Assembly: GCA_964036045.1 (NCBI GenBank)
Contig: OZ038389.1
Location: forward strand, 62,758,359 to 62,822,358
DNA: 64,000 bases
Source: Eutreptiella sp. 'Long Island Sound 2002'
Taxonomy: Eukaryota; Euglenozoa; Euglenophyceae; Eutreptiales; Eutreptiaceae
Direction: 5' to 3'
Under the pieces are notes generated by a model that searched no databases, was not told where the DNA came from, and saw only the letters and a program-made list of their open reading frames with translations. The position numbers were made by a program, and so were the translations under genes. This document shows, piece by piece, positions 44,701 to 53,700 of this stretch. Position 1 is the first letter of the stretch; every line of letters begins with the position of its first letter.

Positions 44701-47700
44701 GGCTCTTTGCCCTTCTTGGGTCCCACCCGGCTCCATCTGGACCGATCCTGCCCATGGTCCCTCACGTTGTGCGCCACAAACGCGAAGAAATGGGCCTCCT
44801 CGTGATCCTCCTGGGACCAGTGGTCTTGGCCACTTCCACTACCATCCTCCGCAGAGGTGGCCGTGTCCTCCTGGATCTCCCGATGATGGCGGTCTTCTCG
44901 GTGGCCTCGTTGTCCATGGCCTTGTCGATCCTGCACGTGGGCCTCGTTCTTGGCGTTGAGCTTCAGCTCCACCGTGATGTACTTCACGATCTCGTCCAGG
45001 CTCATGCGGGCGAAGATGACTTGCATCTTCAGCAGCTCTCCGCGCCTCCACTCCATGTTGTTGAGGCGCATTAGCCTTTGCCCCATGGTGTCTCCAAATA
45101 CCTCCACGTACACGGCGTTCTTCAGTCCCAACATCCGGTTGGGCTCGCCCAGGTTCCTCCTGAAGAACTCCATGATACCCGCATGGGTATCCTCCGCCGC
45201 CATGATCCTCACCGCCACACGCTTCTTGGCTCGCTTCTTTTCCTCGTCCTCCACCTTTCTCTTCCAGTGGCCGGGCAGGACGTCCTTCAGCAGGTGACGG
45301 ATCTCGCTGGACTCGTTCCAGTCCTCAAACAGCTTGAGGCTCCGTCGGTACTTCCGCAGATACCGGTTCCACTCCCGGACCCGCAACTCACCGCGGTCCA
45401 GCGGCAGCGGGATGGACCACAAGTCCTCCAGCTTCTGGTTCGGAGCGTCCACCCGCTCCTCATCCTCCAACCACTGGAGGCAGGCCTGCTCCGTACGGAT
45501 CAGTCCTTCCCGGATCTGATCCCGCAGCTCCCCCTTCAAGTCCTGCGCCAGCCGGTGTGGGAATGTCCGGCATACCCACTTGTCCCGCGGCGCTCCCCGC
45601 ATCTCACCGACGACCTCCTCGGCAAAGTCCTCCCAATCCAGGATGAAGTCATCCAGGTTGGAGGGGTTGCCATCGTAGTAGGGGATTTTGATTCCCCTGA
45701 GGTCGTCAATCCTGATGGCGTCTCCGACGTCCCCAGCCACCACTCCACCGAGACGGATACCACCTGTGGCCGGGGGGTGTGAGTACACTCCCCGTACATC
45801 CCTCTCCTCCATGGAGTGCGGTCCAGTTGGGCCTGAACCCATGGGGTTTGGAATGCGGGAAGGACTTGCTCCATCGGCCGTCCATATCCCCGTATTGGGG
45901 TCCTTCGCCCACAGGTTTCCGCCTGGATGACCTCGACAATGTCCGTCGGCGCTTCGCATGGTTCGCCCCTGCATGGTCTGGCTCTGGATCTCCTCTTCCG
46001 CATAAACTGCTTGGGTCGTAGTGATCGGTAGATCCTGGGCGGCATGGGACATCTGTACCGTCAGGCTCCTCGGGTCCGTGGTTACCTGCCCTTCCCGCAT
46101 GGACGCAGCCGGTGCCGTGTGTTCCCCGAGCATTGTGGATTCGCTGAACATGGGAACAAACGGCAGGGCACCCGGGTCAACACGCGGAGGCGCGTAGGGT
46201 GCCTCTGCCGGACCGCCCATGGGTTTATCCATGGCGCTTCGGAGGGTCTTAACCCGCTCCACCAGCTCTGCCGCTGCTGGCTTTGCCGGGAGCTCCGGAC
46301 CCGAGTCGAGGGGCTGTCGCTCCTCTAGCTTTTTCAGGCGTCCCGACATGTCCTCCACTAAGTGGAGGAGGCTGTCCACCACTCGCTGCTGCTTCTGCAG
46401 GGCCAGCTCCAGATTCTCCCGGTACCGGTCCCGTTCCGCTCGCAGCTCCGCCATGTCTCTCTCCGCGGCCGACTGGTCATCCAGGATCCCGGCGACGTCC
46501 TCCTCTAGGCCGTCCTTCGCGTTGTCCAAGCTGTCGAGGCGATGCACCATGGCGTCCATCCCCATCTTTGGGTACTTGCCCATGAGGAATGACACGTGCT
46601 CGCAGTGGCACTCAGCGTGCTTTCCACCTGATCCGGCGCATCCCGCGGTTCCCGGCGCCTCGGACTCCTCCGCCATGGGTGTGTCGCCCATGCTATCCCG
46701 CGTTGGCTCCGTGTGCCGGGCCACCGGCGCCGTTCTGGCTCTGGCGGGCCTCTCCAACGCGTCTGGGTCATGCTCCAGGCTGGGTTCTGGGGCCGTGTTC
46801 GCCCTTGTGGGCGGTCTGGCCGTCTCCTCCGACTTCGAAGGTTGCTCATAGGCCGTCCGATAGCCCTCGGAGTGCCCCTCGGAGTCCCACAGCCTGACCG
46901 GGCTGGGGTCCGTATCCATAGCCCCGGCGTCCCCTGCCGCGGGCTTGGGTGACCCGCGCTTCCGGTAGCGCCGGGCCCGTCCTCCACTGCTGCCTGAATG
47001 GCATGTCTCCTCAGAGTCCTCCGCGGCGGAGCGGAGGTTGCATGCCTTTCGGCAGCGACGCTCACACATGGAGACCAGGTCCTCCATGTCAAGTCCTCCT
47101 CTTCCCGAACGTCGTACTTCTCTTTGGGCTTCAACTTTCGGCGTGGTCTCCACCGAGTCCACAATACGCACCCGGGGCGTACTTGGGCAGGGCTCATAGG
47201 GGCCCAAGTCCCCGGGTCGGCGGTAGGTAGGGGCAGCAGGTACGCCTCTGCTACCATAAAGAAGGTCCCTACCAGGACCGGCCCCTGCTGTGCCCCTTCC
47301 GCCCGTTACCCCTGCTGACTTGCTCCTGATCAGCAATTGCATTCCTCAAAGTCCAGGGTCCAAAATCCAAAAATATAGAAAATAATATCCTCCTTCAACC
47401 CTGAACAGCAACCAGATCCCACAAATACAGCAATAACCCAATCCACAATCCAATCCACACTGCGGGCTTCCGTTCAGCACACCGGTCGTCCCACGGTGGC
47501 GGGCATGTACAAGAATTGCACCAAAGAGGAAAGCCCTGAAATTGGCATATGAACACAAATAAAGCAAAGTTGGGGAAAGAGGTAAACATACACAGACTCA
47601 GTCATAGACCCCTCATTCCCTGGACTCAAGACCTTCCCTTGACTCATCAACATGATGCCCTGAACCAGGTCAAATAGGATGGCTAAATGCCATGTGTCAA

Positions 47701-50700
47701 AAGTCACTACACAAACCCCAAAAATGTGTTCACTCCCAAGCCTATAAATCCTAGCCCAATGAGGGAGGTGGCGTGTCATGGCCTAGAATGGCACTCAGGA
47801 CCATGCCCTACCCTGACATATACTTGGTTGGACTTGGAGTCGAATGGGCTTAGAGATATGCCCCATGAGTTTGAACTCATGACATGCCAAAAACTGCCAA
47901 TTCACACCATATTGGCCATATATCAAATATATGCTCAAAATTGAAGTTACTACTTATCCAAAGGCTCAAAGTATGCATGGAATGGAAGTCTAGTATTCAT
48001 GGAGGATAGAGACCAAAGGTCAATGCCCATGTACATCCCCACTTTACCCTCGAAACCCCTTCAGATATGGGCGCCACGCACTGCCCAAGTCAGCCCATGA
48101 TCTTGAGACCAATTCTTGTAATCCTTCGTGCGCCAAGCCAAATGGAGTACGCAATCCGGCATATGGTGGTGTTCAACTCCAAAGCATATGCCAACATATG
48201 AACAACATACCATGGTTCGACTCTCCATAGGCTTCTTGCTGTTTGCCGACCAGGTAAGTACACAAAACGCAAAAATGAGCAAAAATTGAGGTCAAAAACA
48301 TGAAAATATGTCCGAATACAAAGTTGTCATGATAGTATATTTCTATGCTCACCCATGATATCCGCGCATGGTTCAATATACAAATGATTAGAACCATTTG
48401 CGAACAATACCCCCACTTGGATCCCCAATCGGGCGCATGGAGATACCTTCGCCACTCATATCTACATGCCCCATGAAAATGGGAGTGCACTCATGGATCT
48501 CTTTGCCAAACATACCATGAGCAATACATACGCGGTAGACTTAGTCTAGCGCTTTGAATTCCACAATTGGGACACGGGCAAAGCCCTTGTCACGTGTGGC
48601 TCCCCATCTCCTTGGCCACACGAAGATATATAACATGGGCGTGAGCATATCGAAGCACATACCATGCATATAACACATACCCTCCAAAAGTGGCTCCCTC
48701 CATGATATGCCATGCCCCTCCATGGACATATCTTCACGTTCAAAATACGTAGGAACCCAAGGAAAGTTTCTATGCAACCCCAACACTCATGCGGTACACT
48801 CGAAAGTCGCAATAAAATATTCGGTTGCACGGTCCAAGAGTTGTATATCACTTTCTACCCTCTTGACCATTATCCCTTGCTATACCCGGCATGTGTACAC
48901 ACCAAAGGCGTTTGATGCTTCCTAAATTAAGTTGAGACCAAGGCGGTTCCAACCCAATTCTCGAAATTGATATTCCCTGCCGTGAGCTGGAGATATGATT
49001 CTTCAAAGTGGCCTCACGAATCACTTTTGTTTCGACTATATCTCCAAGAAAAATTAAGGGGATAACAAAAGGAAGGTTGATTCGTGATCGGGGAAAAATG
49101 TCGGACCACTCGAGATTCATCATATCAAGTGCGGCGATGTCGAAGTCGAAAATCCGATTCTGAAAGTCTGAAAAAATCGGATTAAGTTTGCGAGTGTATA
49201 ATATGAAAATTGCGGAAGCAATGAACCCTTTACTGATGAAATCTAACCCTTCATCGGGGTTTCCGCCAAAATATCTGCAAATAACAGTTAACCAATCGGT
49301 TACCGCAAAATCGCGAGCCAACTGACAGTCGCCGATACACTGACAATCAGAACGAAAGGCTGAAAAATTACGTAACACATTGTGATAAAAAAACGCTGTA
49401 GATTCCTGATATTCTGATATATAAATCTCCGCTGGCGGCGCCTCGGTACTGAATATGGCCGCTCATAGCTGTAATGGCCAAACCTATCACACTATCACTT
49501 CGGGTTAGGTCTGGTGGATGGGAGAGTATGATATCAGCCAATGGCGGCTTGCCGGCACATAGATACACACCCCAAGTGACCCAAAGATGGCCACGGGGGT
49601 CCGAACCGGCTTCAATACCACATAACCGTCGTTATCGGAAGGTGACCGCCAAATTCAGCAGGATCCATCTCCGCTACTTGAGTAGGTCCAAACGTCAGAT
49701 AATTCGGAATCTGCAAAGAGGGAGAAGTTATTTCGCGAGGCCTCGCGCAAAGAGCGGACATAATGGGGGAATTATACCTTTCTCTTCCAGCTATCTGGTG
49801 ACGAAATCAGCAACCAGCAAACGTCGAACGTTGTAGGATCCCCTGCAGGCTTCGGTTTGACTGGCCAACTGAAGATGGGAACACGCAACATGTTAGCCAT
49901 GCGCGGCGCGCTGAAACATCGTTGAGACGCCTCTCTGTTTCCGTTTCCAGCACGTCAAACATGTTGTCAACAACAGTTTGAGAGCCGCAGATAAGGGTAT
50001 CGGCATGCGCCATCTCTTCATACCGCCACGCTGGGCACATCATCTCAGGAGCAAGATGTTCAAATATGTCACCGTTGATGACAATCAGGTTCTTGTCAAT
50101 CTCAATGAACCGCCTCGGGGGATCGTGGGCCAAAGCTGCAATTCGGGTCGCCTGAATTGTGATAGTTTGACTTGCCAGTAATGGATCCTGCTGTTCCACT
50201 GTCTTGAAGTCACCAGTAACGCCAGCAGCTGGGGGGACCACACGGCTCTTGGTAGGCTCCTGACCCAGGAGCTTTTGGACGTTGAGGATTTTCAGCGAGG
50301 CGGGTTTGCCTTTCTCTGCCACCTGCCACAGTGGTGCGCGAAGCATGGATTTCCATGCCGGCCATGGACCGCGACTTTTGCCTTCAGACTCACGCCAATA
50401 GCCCCATGTACCAAGAGTCACCTTCAGGGCAGGCCTTCCAAGTGCAGCAACCTCTTTGCGGGTGCGCATGTCCTTGGCTAAAGAACAGAAATGGAGAAAG
50501 TGCAGCGCACCAATGCAGAAACGGAACCCACGTCTCGTCGATGGTACACACCTTTCTCAGGTCGAGCGTACTGGCCGTTGTGCGGGTGGTCCAGATGCAT
50601 TGAGACCCACTGGTCAAGGATGATGTCGTCAAACAAATTCTGCAAGGATTTAAGGGTTGTTTTTTCTTCCTGCATCACTTCTGCCAGTTTCTTGTAGAAG

Positions 50701-53700
50701 TCCGGCAAGAGGATCCCTTCCAGTTTCCTCAGCGCGTTCTTTGTGACTTTCTCCCCTTTGTCGTGGAACTTCTGCAGACCTTTCACAGCTTCCGGACCAG
50801 CATAGTAGGGAAACGTCATGAAATCTTTCCACAATTTATATGTTTTGTCCTGAAAGTGACAACGTTATGCGCGAGGCCTCGCACAACGAAGAGCATCGAA
50901 ACAACGATTAATGAACATACGAATTGACCAGGCTGCTTCAGTTCAGCGGTTGGAACCAGGGCACTCATCTGCACAGCATCCACAATGGCGATCTTGAGAT
51001 TGCTGTACGTGTCAGCCAGGCCTCGCCGCCGCTGATCTTCAACACATCGAATGAGGTTATCTGCTGCCTCATACAGCGGTATTGGCTCAACGTCTTGTGC
51101 GCTTCCTTGTGCTTGTTTCGCAAGCTTTGCACGGAAGGCCCACGGTGTCGTAGGCTTCAGAATATCGGCGATGCATGTAGTATGCCACTGCTGCAGATCC
51201 AGACATGCTGTGCGTCGCTTCTCCCGAATCTTCGCAATCGCTTCCACGCTGTGCTGTCCAGATACACACCAAAAATCGCCATCTGCAAATATGAGACACG
51301 TCTATGCGCGAGGGCTCGCGCAACGAGAAGAGGTTTGAGGTTTGAGGTTTGATTTTGCGGGTACTAGACGCCTTTCGGCCCCGGGGGGCCACCTGGTCGG
51401 GCCAGGTGATATCCTCCCCACCGGGTCCTAGTGGGGGGCCCTCCAAGACGCACCTCCTGCCTGGTGGCGGAGTCCCCCGGGTTCACAGAGCTCGGAGCCC
51501 CGTCCTTCCCCGGCGTCCCCGTTTCGCCACTCCCCGGTCAGTGCATCAATTCGCAGCCGTGGCTGCGGGCGCTTACCCTCTGCGTCGCCCCCCTAATGCG
51601 TGGTCGCCCGGGGCGCCGGCGCCGCCGGGCCCGTGCTACTGGCTTGTCGCCAGTGGGACCCCCTTGGGCTGGCGCGGAGGCTGCCTAGCCTAGGGGTTGG
51701 GGCGTGGCGCTGTGCGCCACTACTGCCTTGGCGGGTGCAGTGTCCCGTCTGTGTGTGCGCGGCGCTCACGGCCGGTTCGGGGGGGCTCGGGCCGGTACCT
51801 GGTGTTGTGTCTCCCCTTCTTCCCCCTTCCCGCCCCGCGTGTTCCGCGCTGCGTGTGGCGGGCTGTCCCTTCCGGGTGTCCCTTATCCTCGCTCGCTGGT
51901 ACGCCATTCCATGCGGTCTGTGCGTTCCGCGCGCTCGGTCCGGTTGCCCTTCTGGTGGTCCCCGCGTGTCTTTTTCGTGTGTGTGCGCTCGCGCTCTCGC
52001 GGTGTCCGCTACCCGCTGGGTGGTGTGGCGCGCGCATCTCGCGTGGTCCCGGCACTGGGCGCTAGTAGGGCCGTTCCATGTGGTCCGTGCCCCTCCGCGT
52101 GTCCTGCCCCGGTCCCGTGCTCCGTCTGGCGTGCTTGGGGGGGGGCGGTCCGGTCCCGGTTCCCCCCTACTTGGCTTGGGGTTGTGGGGGCGGCGGCAGG
52201 GCGTCCCCGGGGGGGTGCCTTCGACCGTTGCGTGGGGCGTTCAGGGTCTTGCGCTCCTCTTCCCCCGACTGCCCGTCCACTGGGTGGGCTGTCGGGGTCT
52301 GCGTTGTGGGCGCGGGCGTGCGGTTATGGGGGTCCCGCTCTGTTCCTGTGGGGGGGGAGAGAGGTGTCGACTTGGTGTCCAGGCGCCGGTCCGCCGGATT
52401 CCCATGACAAGCCCGATGCGCACGGAGCTTCGCTCTGCGGGATGCGTGGGGGGGTTTGGGTGACCGTGGCTGGAGTGGTGCACCAATGTTCCGGTTCATG
52501 GCCCAGCAGAGCACCCCTACCGCGGGCTTACTCTTAGCACAGGGGGAGGGGTTTGCGGGCGCGTTTGTTCTGTGACCCGGGTGCCAGTGTATCTCAGAAG
52601 GCAGCCGCCCCGGAGGTAGCGCACCCGGCGCGCGCCGCGAAGGAGCTGGTTCGAACCCCGTGATCGGTGGTCTCCCACCGATCCCTTCGAATACCGGACG
52701 AGGCCTCCCGTCGACCTGTTCAAGTACAGGTGACGGTGCGCACTGCTGCAGGGGTGGGTGGCTCCCATGTGTTTTGTTTTTCTAGGGTGGGGGGTAAAAC
52801 GAACGAGACCGGTAAAACGAACGAGACCTCCACCCGATCCACCGGTATCAGTGGTGGCGCGAGTTGCTGGAGGGGGGGGTGGTTCCCACATCGCCAACTA
52901 GAGAGCTCTACGTGCAGGGATCCCAGGAGCACCAACGCCTGGGATCGAACCCCCGCACTGGACGATTGAAGACCGACGCTCTCACTACTGGGCCGAGGGA
53001 GTCTCTTACGCGACTTAGGGGTGTCGTCGGCTATGAATCCAGTCCTGAGGGTGGGGCTGTGCGTTGTGAAGCGTGTTGCGCGTGCCGGGAGGCCCCAGTC
53101 CACGTGCACGGGGTCAGGACAGGGGGGGAGGGGGCTGGGTGGGGTGCGGCACCGTCGGATCGCCGACTGACGTGCACAGGGGTAAGAGGCGGACAGTAGC
53201 ACCGCCGGATCGCCGACTGACTGTAGGGCGGGGGGTCGCTCTGCCTCTTTCCGTCCCTCTGCCTTCCCTGGGCAGGCAACAAAGCGGGCGTCACTGGCGT
53301 TGTGCTGTTAATGGGGGGCGTGGCCCCCCATACCACTCCGGTTCGTGCTCACCCGGCTTCTCTGGGTACGATCTGTGCGGCGTCCCGGTGCGCAGGCGTG
53401 GGCCCGCTTGTTCTTCGCGGCCCCATGTGAGCCGGCGGCTGGAGCGGGGGGGCGGGTCACACTCCGGCTCCCCTCTCGGGTGGGGGGGGCCCATCCCCCC
53501 TGCCTCGGGGGGGGTGTCGCGCCGCGGCCTCCCTGCTCTCGTTCCGGGCGGCGGCCTGCGGTACCCCTTTCTGGCTCTCTCCGTGTCGCTGGCGCGCTCC
53601 CTTCCGGCGCGCGCGTGCGGTCGGGGCTGAAGTGCCGCCCCGGGGTGGGGGGGGGTGAGGGGCGGCCCGTGGACCGCTCCCCTGGGGGCCCCAGCTGACC

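Larger units (their letters stand above)
36469..49614 (-). mobile_element. Ty3/gypsy element D inserted in an exon of gene 1
   Basis: 13,146 bp, minus strand: 5' LTR 49614-47257, primer site, gag, pol, polypurine tract, 3' LTR 38826-36469. The two LTRs have the same length (2,358 bp) and are visibly near-identical. A 4-bp duplication flanks it. Gag is open, but pol has three in-frame stops. Family C is its closest relative in the window. Confidence 0.92.

Noticed and set aside
49911-49960. Certain 50-nt intron in gene 1
   Set aside because: A frame change is clear, but the donor (GTTTGA) is weak; a one-base frameshift is equally possible, so it is not listed as a firm intron.
52913-53007. 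Functional tRNA-Glu gene
   Set aside because: A TTC-like anticodon loop and T-loop are present, but T and acceptor stems do not pair well.
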